A DNA stretch of 64,000 bases, taken from assembly GCF_029094525.1 (NCBI RefSeq), contig NZ_CP119107.1:1302001-1366000 (forward strand), read 5' to 3'. Of the stretch, positions 26,089 to 35,367 are shown one piece after another; positions within the stretch are counted from its first letter, which is position 1, and each line of letters begins with the position of its first letter. Made by a program: the position numbers and the translations under genes. Source of the DNA: Pullulanibacillus sp. KACC 23026. Its GTDB lineage: Bacteria; Bacillota; Bacilli; Bacillales; Sporolactobacillaceae. The notes under the pieces are model-generated. The model was not told the DNA's origin and ran no database searches. It saw only the letters and a list, made by a program, of their open reading frames with translations.

Positions 26089-26595
26089 ATGTCAGTACAA
26101 GCTAGGCAAAATCAAGGGGTTCAATCGATTGGTTTTGGAATTATTACCGTTAGTGACACCCGTACACAAGAAACAGACAAGAGCGGTCAATTTTTAATAG
26201 AAGCCGTGAAAGCAGCTGAACATCAAATTGAAAGTTATCAACTTATAAAAGATGAACAAAGCGTTATTAAAAAGACTATTGAAAACTTAATGGTTCAGCC
26301 AAAGGTCGAGGCGATTATTATAAATGGGGGTACGGGTATTGCCAAGCGTGATGTCACTTATGAAGCGGTAGAAGCACTACTCGAAAAAGAATTGCCAGGT
26401 TTCGGTGAGCTTTTTCGTTATTTAAGTTTTACGGAAGATATTGGAACAGGTGCGATGCTCAGTCGTGCGATTGCCGGTGTTGTGAATGGAAAAGCCCTGT
26501 TCTCCTTGCCGGGGTCGACAGGGGCGGTCCGTTTAGGATTAACTCGGCTGATTCTCCCTGAAATTCGTCATATTGTTCATGAATTAAATAAATAA
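26089..26595 (+). CDS. moaB: Molybdenum cofactor biosynthesis protein MoaB
   Basis: 168 aa MoaB/MogA-fold protein. The family adenylates molybdopterin for molybdate insertion, though Bacillus MoaB's exact step is less certain. Motifs: GIITVSDTR near the N-terminus, NGGTGIAKRDVTYEA (about residue 83) and the C-terminal SLPGSTGAVRLGL. ATG 26089 follows AAGGAGAGACAGT; the reading frame extends upstream to 26056 without an RBS. No other moa/mob gene is in the window. Confidence 0.92.
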   Translation: MSVQARQNQGVQSIGFGIITVSDTRTQETDKSGQFLIEAVKAAEHQIESYQLIKDEQSVIKKTIENLMVQPKVEAIIINGGTGIAKRDVTYEAVEALLEKELPGFGELFRYLSFTEDIGTGAMLSRAIAGVVNGKALFSLPGSTGAVRLGLTRLILPEIRHIVHELNK

Positions 26596-26632
26596 GTAAA
26601 CGAACAACAAAGACGGGAGGAGGAACTTAACC

Positions 26633-27406
26633 ATGAGGCGTCATGCTCTCATAACAGCTGGGACAAAGGGGATTGGACGACAAGTGACGGAGCATTTTTT
26701 GCAAAAGGGATACTCGGTAACGGTTAACTATCGGTCTGAGGATGAATCGGTTGCGTCCTTAAGGGCAAAATGGATTCATTTGAAAGAACGGCTTCAATTC
26801 ATCCAAGGAGATGTGACGGATGAGAAGGCTGTGGACGCGTTAGTCCGCTCTGCTAAGCAGCGATTTGGCCGTATTGATTGCTGCCTAAATAATGCTGGAC
26901 CGTTTGTTTTTGAGAGAAAGAAAATAGTGGATTACAGCGAAGAAGAGTGGACCTATCTTCTAAACGGTAACTTGACGTCTGTGTTTCGCTTGGCCAAACA
27001 GGTGGTACCGATTATGAGAGAGCAGCGATTTGGCCGTTGGATTACATATGGGTTTCAGGAAGCGGACCGGGCTCCAGGGTGGATGTATCGAGGTCCATTT
27101 GCTGCAGTCAAAACAGGCCTGGTTTCTTTTACACGAACATTGGCACTAGAAGAAAGTGAATATGGGATAACCGCCAATATGGTTTGTCCAGGGGTTATAG
27201 TGGGTGACATGAAAGAGGCATCGATCGCTCAAGCAGAAGCGGAAGAGGAGTCTAACACTCCTTTTGGCCGCTCAGCAACGGGAGAAGATGTCGCGCGGCT
27301 AATAGCCTTCTTATGTGAAGAGAATTCCGTCATGATATCGGGATCGGTGATTGATGTAACGGGAGGCGTCGACACGATTCATCAGTTTCGGTTTCGAGCA
27401 CAATAA
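26633..27406 (+). CDS. Short-chain dehydrogenase/reductase-like protein (YtkK-like)
   Basis: 257 aa SDR fold. The cofactor loop TAGTKGIGRQV (about 8-18), an Asp in QGDVTDEK and NNAG near residue 86 are in place. The active-site segment reads YRGPFAAVKTG near residue 153: the residue in the Tyr position of the catalytic YxxxK is Phe (FAAVK), and the earlier Ser position is also altered (YGFQEADRAPGW). Either it is not a standard oxidoreductase or catalysis uses the Tyr four residues upstream. GGGAGGAGG lies 9 nt before the ATG. Position suggests B. subtilis ytkK, but I do not assign the symbol. Confidence 0.85.
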   Translation: MRRHALITAGTKGIGRQVTEHFLQKGYSVTVNYRSEDESVASLRAKWIHLKERLQFIQGDVTDEKAVDALVRSAKQRFGRIDCCLNNAGPFVFERKKIVDYSEEEWTYLLNGNLTSVFRLAKQVVPIMREQRFGRWITYGFQEADRAPGWMYRGPFAAVKTGLVSFTRTLALEESEYGITANMVCPGVIVGDMKEASIAQAEAEEESNTPFGRSATGEDVARLIAFLCEENSVMISGSVIDVTGGVDTIHQFRFRAQ

Positions 27407-27496
27407 GCTTTCTGGGGCTTTTTATGCTGGAAAAGCTATGTTGGCATGTATAAAAAAGGAAATGGATCCCCACATTATTTAATGAGGTGATCACAC

Positions 27497-27871
27497 ATGA
27501 GGAAAGCAATGACTATGGTTTTTCTATCGTTCCTCTTATTACTGCCGCTTAAAGCAGCACAAGCCCAGCCGGTTAGTCACGATAAAGTTATCAAAATAAG
27601 CCTCCGATTAGAGAAAACGGATGTTTTTTTTGCTTATATTGAACCGGATCGCTACATTTATCGAAAAGGAAATCAAGAGATCAGCGGGCCAAAAGCTAAG
27701 GCTGCTGTTCTAAAAGAAATAACGACGTTGTCTTTGACACCTGAAACCACCTCTGAACAGATTGTTCATCTTCTTCAAACCACTGATTTTCCGTCAATAA
27801 AATCAATGGATATTCGGATGATTGATTCGGATAATCATCTGTATACATGGGTATGGAATCAAAAGGGTTGA
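27497..27871 (+). CDS. Small secreted protein of unknown function
   Basis: 124 aa. A classical signal peptide (MRKAMTMVFLSFLLLLPLKAAQAQP, cleavage likely after AQA near residue 23) precedes a ~100-residue alternating beta/alpha domain with no cysteines and no motif I recognise. GAGGTGATCACAC precedes the ATG. It stands alone between the SDR gene and ald with no visible operon partner. It is probably exported or retained on the outer membrane face; there is no lipobox. Function unassigned. Confidence 0.7.
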   Translation: MRKAMTMVFLSFLLLLPLKAAQAQPVSHDKVIKISLRLEKTDVFFAYIEPDRYIYRKGNQEISGPKAKAAVLKEITTLSLTPETTSEQIVHLLQTTDFPSIKSMDIRMIDSDNHLYTWVWNQKG

Positions 27872-28016
27872 TTTTTCTGGTGATTCAAACTATTTAGCGA
27901 CACCTTGCAAAAGTCACATAATTGGCGTAAAACTGAATTGGAAGCATGATGAAGGACTTCCATAATATGCTTTTTGGTTAGGAAGAATTTGAATGGTAGC
28001 TTAGGAGGAGAAACTC

Positions 28017-29144
28017 ATGCGTATTGGAGTGCCAAAGGAAATTAAAAATAATGAGAATCGCGTTGCTTTAACCCCTGCAGGAACGGTCCATTTGGTTAAA
28101 ACGGGACATCAGGTTTTTGTTGAGACTAATGCGGGGTTAGGCTCAGGGTTTTCCGACGAGGAATACCAAGCAGCCGGTGCGGCGATTGTGAGTACACCTG
28201 AAGAAGCCTGGTCACAAGAAATGGTGATGAAGGTAAAGGAGCCTCTTCCAGAGGAATATGACTATTTCTATGAAGGACTTATTCTTTTTACCTATTTACA
28301 TCTTGCTCCAGAACCTGAATTGACACGTGCTTTAACGGAGAAGAAAGTTGTTGGGATTGCCTATGAAACCGTTCAACTTCAAAACGGTTCACTCCCCCTT
28401 CTGACGCCAATGAGTGAGGTGGCAGGACGTATGGCTTCTCAAATCGGGGCTCAATTTCTTGAAAAGCCTCATGGTGGGAAGGGAATCCTTCTAGGCGGTA
28501 TTCCGGGGGTTAAACGTGGAAAGGTAGCGATCATTGGCGGGGGGATCGTGGGAACCAATGCGGCTAAGATTGCCGTTGGCTTAGGAGCCGATGTCACCCT
28601 TCTCGATTTGAATCCTGATCGCTTGCGTCAATTAGATGATATATTTGGTAAATCGGTTCATACATTAATGTCGAATCCTTTTAACATTGCAGAATCAGTT
28701 AAGGAGGCAGATCTTGTGATTGGGGCGGTTCTCATCCCAGGAGCAAAAGCCCCGCGACTTGTAACTGAAGAGATGGTAAAATCCATGTCTGAAGGTTCCG
28801 TGGTAGTGGATGTTGCGATTGACCAAGGCGGTATTTTTGAAACAACCGATCATATTACAACGCATGATGACCCAACTTATGTGAAGCATGGTGTCGTTCA
28901 TTATGCGGTTGCCAATATGCCAGGAGCGGTTCCACGCACTTCGACCATTGGCTTAACGAATGTGACAGTCCCTTATGCAGCCCGAATTGCATCACTTGGG
29001 TTTGGACAGGCATGTCTTGCTGATCCAGCCTTGCTTAAAGGAATCAATACACTTGATGGTTACGTCACCTACCAAGCAGTGGCTGACGCACATGGATTAG
29101 AGTATCGTTCCGCCAGTGATCTTCTTAAAGGTCATATTAAATAA
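28017..29144 (+). CDS. ald: Alanine dehydrogenase
   Basis: 375 aa NAD-dependent enzyme interconverting L-alanine and pyruvate plus ammonia, used in alanine catabolism and in sporulation and germination. It begins [22 protein letters not shown] with the substrate Arg and Lys in VGIAYETVQ-adjacent blocks. The NAD Rossmann loop [18 protein letters not shown] is at about residue 170, and the signature [17 protein letters not shown] is near residue 298. TAGGAGGAG lies 6 nt before the ATG. Single-gene unit with its own terminator. Confidence 0.97.
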   Translation: MRIGVPKEIKNNENRVALTPAGTVHLVKTGHQVFVETNAGLGSGFSDEEYQAAGAAIVSTPEEAWSQEMVMKVKEPLPEEYDYFYEGLILFTYLHLAPEPELTRALTEKKVVGIAYETVQLQNGSLPLLTPMSEVAGRMASQIGAQFLEKPHGGKGILLGGIPGVKRGKVAIIGGGIVGTNAAKIAVGLGADVTLLDLNPDRLRQLDDIFGKSVHTLMSNPFNIAESVKEADLVIGAVLIPGAKAPRLVTEEMVKSMSEGSVVVDVAIDQGGIFETTDHITTHDDPTYVKHGVVHYAVANMPGAVPRTSTIGLTNVTVPYAARIASLGFGQACLADPALLKGINTLDGYVTYQAVADAHGLEYRSASDLLKGHIK

Positions 29145-29220
29145 GCCTTAAACGGAACGAACGCATAAGTTAAAGCATTCGCTTAGGTCAAAGGAAGTTA
29201 AAAAAAATATCCGTTTTTAG

Positions 29221-29255
29221 AAGATGATCTCTGGCTTAACAGGGTCATCTTTTTA
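29221..29255 (+). terminator. Terminator downstream of ald
   Basis: AAGATGA pairs with TCATCTT around a 17-nt loop that can extend the stem, followed by TTTTTATT. Confidence 0.7.
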
Positions 29256-29338
29256 TTCAATATAAAGGCGTGCTTCTAGACTTTCTTCATAAAATGAGGT
29301 AACTTGGTAGAATAGTAAGTTTATTTATTAGCTTAAGT

Positions 29339-29352
29339 TGAAAGCGTTTACT
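29339..29352 (+). promoter_or_regulatory. CcpA cre box before the sugar dehydrogenase cluster
   Basis: TGAAAGCGTTTACT matches the cre consensus TGWAANCGNTNWCA at every position but the last. It lies 24 bp before the start codon at 29376, a position expected for repression by roadblock. The cognate regulator ccpA is in this window. Confidence 0.68.
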
Positions 29353-29375
29353 GAATCTAATTGGAAAAGGCAGGG

Positions 29376-30497
29376 ATGGATGTGACTGAATTGAAGGTGG
29401 GGATCATTGGCTGCGGCAATATTAGCTCCATTTATTTTCAAGCGGGTCAAAAGTTCGAAGCCATTAATATAGTGGCGTGTGCGGATCTGGATTTGGAACG
29501 TGCCAAAGCACGTGCAAAGGAATATCACATTCCAAAAGCTTATTCAGTCCAGGAACTCTTAAATGATCCTGAGATTGATCTAGTCTTGAATTTGACCATT
29601 CCTAAGGCGCATGCTGAGATTGCCTGTGCGGCACTTGAGTCCGGCAAACATGTATATGGGGAAAAGCCTCTCGCTATTTCTTTAGAAGATGGGAAGAAAA
29701 TTTTAGATGTTGCCGGGACTAAGGGACTCCTGGTTGGAAACGCGCCCGATACTTTTTTAGGCGGCGGACTGCAAACATGCCGAAAAATAATCGATGAAGG
29801 ATGGATCGGAACACCTGTTGCGGCAACGGCCTTTATGATGGGACCCGGTCATGAGCGATGGCATCCGGATCCGGAGTTTTATTATCAAACAGGCGGCGGA
29901 CCTATGTTCGATATGGGGCCCTATTATTTGACGGCTTTGATTTCGTTACTCGGACCGGTTTCTCGAGTAACGGGTTCAACAAGAATCACTTATCCTGAAC
30001 GCACGATCACGAGTGAGCCTAAAAAGGGTCAGAAAATTAAGGTTGAAGTACCTACGCATGTTGCGGGGCTTCTCGATTTTGATTCGGGTGTCGTGGGGAC
30101 ACTTGTCACAAGCTTTGATGTTTGGCATCATAATATGCCATGGATTGAAATCTACGGAAGCGAAGGGACTTTAAGAGTACCCGATCCAAACACGTTTGGA
30201 GGGCCAGTTCTTTTGAGAAGACATGATGCCGCGGATTGGTCTGAACTGCCATTGAGTCATGGATTTACTGAGAATAGCCGAGGAATCGGTCTTGTCGATA
30301 TGGCCTATGCTTTACATAATAAACGTGAGCACCGTGCCAATGGTGAGATGGCCTATCATGTGCTTGAGATCATGCATGGCTTTCACGAAGCAGCCGAAAA
30401 AGGCAGTCATTATTCGGTTAAGAGTACATGCAAGCGTCCGCAAGCATTTCCTGGCGGCTTAAATTCTAATAATATTAGTACTCTCTTAAACAAGTAA
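29376..30497 (+). CDS. Gfo/Idh/MocA family NAD(P)-dependent sugar dehydrogenase (first)
   Basis: About 373 aa. N-terminal Rossmann domain with [14 protein letters not shown], followed by the family signature EKP in [10 protein letters not shown] (about residue 93). The C-terminal GFO_IDH_MocA alpha/beta domain contains [16 protein letters not shown] (about 178-193). Members oxidise or isomerise sugars, inositols or sugar acids; the substrate cannot be deduced. Start codon is uncertain among ATG 29376, GTG 29382 and TTG 29361; AAAGG upstream favours 29376. A cre box precedes it, so it is likely catabolite-repressed. It forms a cluster with a second dehydrogenase and a ThuA protein. Confidence 0.88.
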   Translation: MDVTELKVGIIGCGNISSIYFQAGQKFEAINIVACADLDLERAKARAKEYHIPKAYSVQELLNDPEIDLVLNLTIPKAHAEIACAALESGKHVYGEKPLAISLEDGKKILDVAGTKGLLVGNAPDTFLGGGLQTCRKIIDEGWIGTPVAATAFMMGPGHERWHPDPEFYYQTGGGPMFDMGPYYLTALISLLGPVSRVTGSTRITYPERTITSEPKKGQKIKVEVPTHVAGLLDFDSGVVGTLVTSFDVWHHNMPWIEIYGSEGTLRVPDPNTFGGPVLLRRHDAADWSELPLSHGFTENSRGIGLVDMAYALHNKREHRANGEMAYHVLEIMHGFHEAAEKGSHYSVKSTCKRPQAFPGGLNSNNISTLLNK

Positions 30498-30530
30498 TGG
30501 GGAAAGTCTTGAACTCAGGTCGGGATTTTG

Positions 30531-30549
30531 TAAAAACGAATCGTTTTTA
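30531..30549 (+). promoter_or_regulatory. Palindrome between the two dehydrogenase genes
   Basis: TAAAAACG-AAT-CGTTTTTA, 8-bp perfect arms around 3 nt, 36 bp before the second dehydrogenase start. The loop is too short for a terminator, so it may be an operator for a local regulator. Tentative. Confidence 0.3.
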
Positions 30550-30585
30550 AGGGAGATGCCTTTATATAGTTAGAAAGGGATGGTG

Positions 30586-31746
30586 ATGAGCATGTCTCAA
30601 AAGGAAATACGAATTGGAATGATAGGCTATCAGTTTATGGGTAAGATGCATAGCCATGCATACCGTGATTTTCCGTTTTATTTTGATACAGAGGTTAAGC
30701 CGGTCTTACAAGCCATTGCCGGGCGCAATGAAGCGGCTGTTAAGGCAGCGGCTGAAAAGATGGGATGGGCGAGCTATGAAACAGATTGGCGGCGCTTAAT
30801 TGAACGGGATGATATCGATGTGATTGATATTTCAACACCCAATCATACCCATGCTGAAATTGCTCTTGCGGCAGCAGAAGCAGGAAAACACATTATTATT
30901 GAAAAGCCGCTCTCGCTTACCGTTGAAGAAGCAGAGAGGATGCTTGAAGCGGTTAAGAAAAATAAGGTTATTCATATGATTTGTCATAATTACCGTTTTT
31001 CTCCAGCTGTTCAATATGCCAAAAAGCTGATTGATGAAGGACGGTTAGGCAAGCTGTATCATATACGTGCAAATTATTTGCAGGATTATATTGTGGATCC
31101 GGATTTTCCGCTGGTTTGGAGGCTCCAAAAGGATGTGTCCGGTTCAGGCTCTCTTGGTGACATTGGGGCGCATAGCATTGATCTCGCTCGGTTTTTGGTT
31201 GGAGAATTTAAGGAGCTTGTCTCCATCATGGAAACCTTTATTAAGGAACGCCCGATTGCTTCCCTCCAAGGCGGGTTAAGTGCTACGGCTGATACGAGCC
31301 AAAAGGGTGAGGTGACCGTTGATGATGCGGCTCTGTTTCTTGCCCGATTTGATAATGGCGTGCTGGGTACCTTTGAAGCAACACGGTTTGCTCAAGGGAA
31401 CCGGAATAAAAATAAATTTGAAATCAATGGGGAAAAAGGCTCGATCCGCTGGGACATGGAGAACATGAATAATCTCGAGGTCTATCTGGCAGATGATGAA
31501 CCCGGTCTGCAAGGCTTCCGACTGATCAACTGTACGGAGGAACATCATCCTTATGCAGGTGCCTATTGGCCGGCTGGTCACATTATTGGTTACGAACACA
31601 CCTTTATTAATTTAATCCATGACTTTTTGGAGGCAGTGGCAGCTGGCACTCAGCCGAAGCCAGACTTTGAGGATGGGCTAAAGAACCAAAAAGTATTAGC
31701 AGCCGTTGAAGAATCCGCCCGATTAAAAAGCTGGGTAAGCCTCTAG
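30586..31746 (+). CDS. Gfo/Idh/MocA family NAD(P)-dependent sugar dehydrogenase (second)
   Basis: About 386 aa. Rossmann motif IGMIGYQFMGKMHSHAY at the N-terminus, STPNHTHAEIA and the EKP signature in IIEKPLSLTVEE (about residue 106). The C-terminal domain has GSLGDIGAHSIDLARFL (about 190-206), with a likely catalytic His. It is divergent from the gene upstream, so it is a functional partner and not a recent duplicate. Of the four close candidate starts at 30580-30592, ATG 30586 fits AAAGGG at 6 nt best. Such pairs commonly act in successive oxidation and reduction of a sugar, for example 3-keto-sugar pathways; this is inference. Confidence 0.87.
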   Translation: MSMSQKEIRIGMIGYQFMGKMHSHAYRDFPFYFDTEVKPVLQAIAGRNEAAVKAAAEKMGWASYETDWRRLIERDDIDVIDISTPNHTHAEIALAAAEAGKHIIIEKPLSLTVEEAERMLEAVKKNKVIHMICHNYRFSPAVQYAKKLIDEGRLGKLYHIRANYLQDYIVDPDFPLVWRLQKDVSGSGSLGDIGAHSIDLARFLVGEFKELVSIMETFIKERPIASLQGGLSATADTSQKGEVTVDDAALFLARFDNGVLGTFEATRFAQGNRNKNKFEINGEKGSIRWDMENMNNLEVYLADDEPGLQGFRLINCTEEHHPYAGAYWPAGHIIGYEHTFINLIHDFLEAVAAGTQPKPDFEDGLKNQKVLAAVEESARLKSWVSL

Positions 31747-31770
31747 TAAGTGGTCGGATTAATAGCAAAT

Positions 31771-32335
31771 AGCGCAATGAGGTTACGCTCAGGCGTTGGG
31801 AATGGGCAAAAAAAGCGGAAATAGAGTAATGAGGTTACGCCTAATTAGTTTAGGCGTAACGCGGATACGTTAACGCGTTGGGAATGGGCAAAAAAAACGG
31901 AAATAGAGTAATGAGGTTACGCCTAATTAGTTTAGGCGTAACGAGAATGCGTTAACGCGTTGGGAAAGGGCGAAAAAAGTGGAAATAGAGTAATGAGGTT
32001 ACGCCTAATTAGTTTAGGCGTAACGAGAATGCGTTAACGCGTTGGAAATGGACGAAAAACCGGCAAATAGAGTAATGAGGTTACGCCTAATTAGTTTAGG
32101 CGTAACGAGAATGCGTTAACGCGTTGGAAATGGACGAAAAACCGGCAAATAGAGTAATGAGGTTACGCCTAATTAGTTTAGGCGTAACGAGAATGCGTTA
32201 ACGCGTTGGGAAAAGGCGAAAAAAGCGGAAATAGAGTAATGAGGTTACGCCTAATTAGTTAAGGCGTAACGAGAATACGTTAACGCATAAGAAAATGGCC
32301 ACTTGGCAAAATGGCGTAACGAGAATGCGTTATCG
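31771..32335 (+). repeat. 82-bp tandem repeat array (six units plus one 52-bp unit) upstream of thuA
   Basis: The landmark GAGTAATGAGGTTACGCC recurs at 31824, 31906, 31988, 32070, 32152 and 32234, every 82 bp. A shorter first unit (31771) lacks ~30 bp and gives a 52-bp step. Each full unit holds a perfect hairpin GTTACGCCTAA/TTAGGCGTAAC and the palindrome GCGTTAACGC. Copies differ by a few substitutions; the last is the most diverged. No gene lies between 31747 and 32381. Confidence 0.93.
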
Positions 32336-32381
32336 AATTGGATCGACACAAAACGAACAATTGGTGGAGGAGAGGGTCTTC

Positions 32382-33032
32382 ATGAAAAAAGCGTTAATCT
32401 TTCAAGGTGGATGGCAAGGGCATGAGCCTGAACAAGTAGCTGCTATTTTAGCTGGTATTTTGAGAGAAGAAGATTTTGAGGTAAAGATTACGAATACTTT
32501 AGAAACCTTAGAACAAGAGGATTTGACAACTTATGATTTGATCGTGCCGAATTGGACTCAAGACACGATTACGCGCGAGCAGCTGAATCCGCTGCTTGAG
32601 GCGGTTGCTCAAGGAACGGGCTTAGCAGGATTACACGGCGGGATGGGCGATTCATTTCGGATGGAGACAGACTATCAGTTTATGGTAGGCGGGCAATGGG
32701 TAGCGCATCCTGGAAATGATGGCATCACCTATACGGTCAAAATCAATGACCCTGATCATCCTTTGACTAAAGGAATGAAGGACTTTGAAGTGACCTCTGA
32801 ACAGTACTATTTACATGTGGACCCGGCCGTTCGTGTGCATGCTACCACTCGTTTTCCAAATGCAGAGGGACCGTATGCTGCAAATGGAGAAGTCGATATC
32901 CCTGTTGTTTGGACGAAAAAATGGGGTGAAGGTAAGGTCTATTATTGTTCCTTGGGCCATGTTGCTGAAATCGTCAAAATGCCTGAGGTTATTGAATTGA
33001 TGCGAAACGGGATGGTGTGGGCCGCTCGTTAA
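32382..33032 (+). CDS. ThuA-like domain protein
   Basis: 216 aa, class I glutamine-amidotransferase-like ThuA fold. It begins MKKALIFQGGWQGHEPEQVA and contains GLAGLHGGMGDSF (about residue 84), then YYLHVDP and WTKKWGEGKVYYCSLGH (about 180-196), all typical of ThuA. ThuA proteins accompany sugar dehydrogenases in trehalose, maltitol and 3-keto-disaccharide utilisation. The start is ATG 32382, with GGTGGAGG and AGAGGG just upstream; the longer frame to 32295 runs into the repeat array. The 82-bp array separates it from the two dehydrogenases, so co-transcription is doubtful. Confidence 0.9.
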   Translation: MKKALIFQGGWQGHEPEQVAAILAGILREEDFEVKITNTLETLEQEDLTTYDLIVPNWTQDTITREQLNPLLEAVAQGTGLAGLHGGMGDSFRMETDYQFMVGGQWVAHPGNDGITYTVKINDPDHPLTKGMKDFEVTSEQYYLHVDPAVRVHATTRFPNAEGPYAANGEVDIPVVWTKKWGEGKVYYCSLGHVAEIVKMPEVIELMRNGMVWAAR

Positions 33033-33120
33033 TGATTTTTTAGAGGACGAGAGAATTTGGAAATGGAGGGACAGACCTCTCCGAACGGGAACGGTTAATC
33101 CTTCAGTAGGAGTCTGTCCA

Positions 33121-33160
33121 AAAAAAGCGTTGAACCAATGGGCTCAACGCTTTTTTTTAT
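33121..33160. terminator. Bidirectional terminator between thuA-like and pepQ-like genes
   Basis: AAAGCGTTGA/TCAACGCTTT stem with a 10-nt loop, flanked by A7 and T8. Confidence 0.88.
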
Positions 33161-33167
33161 GTATCTA

Positions 33168-34268
33168 TTAGGAGATGACGGTTAACTCTTTAGGGAATTG
33201 GGTGAGCGTCAAAGCGCCCTCTTTCGTCAAATAGACGTCGTCTTCAATTCGGACGCCGCCGACTTCTGGGATATAAATACCAGGCTCGACTGTAAACACC
33301 ATGCCTTCTTTTAACAGGCTATCATTATCATGACTCATGGACGGGGCTTCGTGAATACTAAGACCGAGGCCATGACCTAGACGGTGGGAAAAATAGTCGC
33401 CATAACCTTTGTTCTCGATAACGGAACGAGCGACAAGGTCCAGGTCCCCTATGCGCATCCCGGGAATCGCTTGTTTTATGGCTGCTCTTTCAGCTTCTAA
33501 TACCGTTTGATAGATCTCCTCCTGCTTTTCAGAAGCGTGCTTGTAGACAAAAGTACGAGTGATATCCGAACAATAGCCATCCACAATAACTCCGAGGTCA
33601 AACAAGACAAAATCGCCTTCGCGAATCTGACGGTCGTCTGGTTTTCCATGAGGGGAGGCCGTTTTGTCACCAGCTAAGACCATTGTAGAAAAGGACATCT
33701 CAGATATGCCCCGTTTCTTAAGTGAATATTCGATCTCAGCGATGATGGATTGCTCGGATTTTCCTTTTTTAATAAGGCTAGCTCCAACCTCTATGGCAAA
33801 ATCGGCCATTTTGGCTGCTTGCTGAAGTTTCTCGATTTCGCTTGGATCTTTTATCGTTCTTAAACTATTAAGCACAGGCTCTATCGTTATAAAAGAGACC
33901 GATTCGCCAAGCTGTTCGAGTTTTTCCACTCGAGAATAAGTGATGTGTGAGCTTTCAACTCCAATTTTAAGAGTCTTGGATAAGCCGCGGCTTTCAAGCT
34001 GCTGTTTGACAAACGTCCAAGGATCTTCATGGTCTCCGTAGCCGATTAATTCACCTTCCCAGCCGGAAGCTCTAGCATCTGTTTTCTCCATTGCTGGGCA
34101 GATAAGAAATGGCGCCGCTTCAGGAAAAACAAACAGGGCAAGCAAGCGTTCATGCGGGTTGGAACGAAACCCTGTTAAGTAAAATATAGACATAGGATCG
34201 GATACGAATCCAAATGAAAAATCAAGTTGTTTGATCTCGTTGATCAACTTGGTCAAACGATGGTTCAC
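33168..34268 (-). CDS. M24 family Xaa-Pro dipeptidase/aminopeptidase (PepQ-like)
   Basis: 366 aa creatinase/prolidase. The N-terminal domain is at about 1-125. The C-terminal pita-bread domain has all five metal ligands visible: Asp in LFDLGV, Asp in SDITR, His in RLGHGLGL, Glu in FTVEPGIY and Glu in VRIEDD. It cleaves Xaa-Pro dipeptides or N-terminal Xaa-Pro bonds. The start is GTG at 34268, set by GAGGAGG 7 nt upstream. It is convergent with the ThuA gene and divergent from ytkL. Confidence 0.9.
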   Translation of the reverse strand: MNHRLTKLINEIKQLDFSFGFVSDPMSIFYLTGFRSNPHERLLALFVFPEAAPFLICPAMEKTDARASGWEGELIGYGDHEDPWTFVKQQLESRGLSKTLKIGVESSHITYSRVEKLEQLGESVSFITIEPVLNSLRTIKDPSEIEKLQQAAKMADFAIEVGASLIKKGKSEQSIIAEIEYSLKKRGISEMSFSTMVLAGDKTASPHGKPDDRQIREGDFVLFDLGVIVDGYCSDITRTFVYKHASEKQEEIYQTVLEAERAAIKQAIPGMRIGDLDLVARSVIENKGYGDYFSHRLGHGLGLSIHEAPSMSHDNDSLLKEGMVFTVEPGIYIPEVGGVRIEDDVYLTKEGALTLTQFPKELTVIS

Positions 34269-34436
34269 TTTGAGTCCTCCTCATGATAAATCGATTATTG
34301 GTTTATTCTATCATAAATAATCTGAATAGGTATTAGAGAAACTTTTAGGGTGCTATATATTTGATTAGAGGAAAAGAGAGGAGATATAGTAAAAGAGAAA
34401 GGTTCATTATTAATTAACTATAGAAGGAGTGTCAGG

Positions 34437-35117
34437 ATGAAACTTACATACTTTGGACATTCAACCGTTCTTTTTGAAACAGAAAAAGGCAACTTTATTA
34501 TCGATCCTTTTATTTCGGGAAATGGTTCTAATTCGTTGAGTGTCGATGATGTGCCGAAGCTGGATGCGATCCTTTTAACCCACGGTCATAATGATCATGT
34601 CGGTGATGCGTTTGATTTGGCTAAACGTGACGGTGCTGTCATTGTTGCGGTTGCTGAACTTGCTGGTTACGCCGCTTCAAAAGGGGCAAAAGCACACGGT
34701 ATGTCAATAGGAGGCGGCTACAATTTTGATTTCGGCCGTGTGACGTATACGATTGCTTTTCACGGTTCGAGTTATACAGATGAGAATAATAACATTATTT
34801 ATACGGGAATGCCAGGTGGATTGCTCTTAAATGTTGAGGGGAAAACGATCTATCATGCAGGGGATACAGCCCTCTACTCGGATATGAAACTGCTGGGCGA
34901 ACGACACAAGATCGATCTTGCTTTCTTGCCGATTGGTGACAACTTTACCATGGGACCAGAGGAAGCGGCTATTGCAGCTGAATGGGTCGGTGCCAAAGTA
35001 GTAGTGCCTATTCACTACAATACGTTCCCTGTTATTGAACAGGATCCTCATGCTTTTGTTGCTTCATTAAAGGCAGAAGGTAAAATTATGAATCCTGGCG
35101 ATAGCCTTACCCTATAA
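34437..35117 (+). CDS. ytkL: UPF0173 metal-dependent hydrolase YtkL
   Basis: 226 aa metallo-beta-lactamase-fold protein (L-ascorbate-6-phosphate lactonase-like UPF0173). It has the Zn motif [10 protein letters not shown] (about 52-61), [11 protein letters not shown] (about 140) and the late PIHYNTFP histidine. Substrate unknown; widespread housekeeping family. AGAAGGAGTGTCAGG precedes the ATG. Monocistronic with a strong terminator. Confidence 0.92.
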   Translation: MKLTYFGHSTVLFETEKGNFIIDPFISGNGSNSLSVDDVPKLDAILLTHGHNDHVGDAFDLAKRDGAVIVAVAELAGYAASKGAKAHGMSIGGGYNFDFGRVTYTIAFHGSSYTDENNNIIYTGMPGGLLLNVEGKTIYHAGDTALYSDMKLLGERHKIDLAFLPIGDNFTMGPEEAAIAAEWVGAKVVVPIHYNTFPVIEQDPHAFVASLKAEGKIMNPGDSLTL

Positions 35118-35128
35118 AAAATGTTTTA

Positions 35129-35175
35129 AAAAACCTTTCGTTTGATGGCCATATGGCATGACGAAAGGTTTTTCT
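35129..35175 (+). terminator. ytkL terminator
   Basis: AAAAACCTTTCGT pairs perfectly with ACGAAAGGTTTTT (35129-35141, 35161-35173). Confidence 0.88.
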
Positions 35176-35367
35176 CATATTCGTCAAAATGAGTTGCTGT
35201 CTCAGTTCAACTAGTGTTCAGGCAGGGATCGGATCGCTATCGTGATGAATGGAGGGACCTGTCAATCACGATTCTTTAATCATAAAAGATTAGATGGCGT
35301 CTCCTCACTTTTGTTTTATAGTGCTTCTCGGTATAATAGTGTCAGTATAAAGGACGGGAGAACCGCT

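Noticed and set aside
31771-32335. CRISPR array or phage attachment region
   Set aside because: Full-length 82-bp units are conserved with no spacers, and there is no integrase or phage gene.
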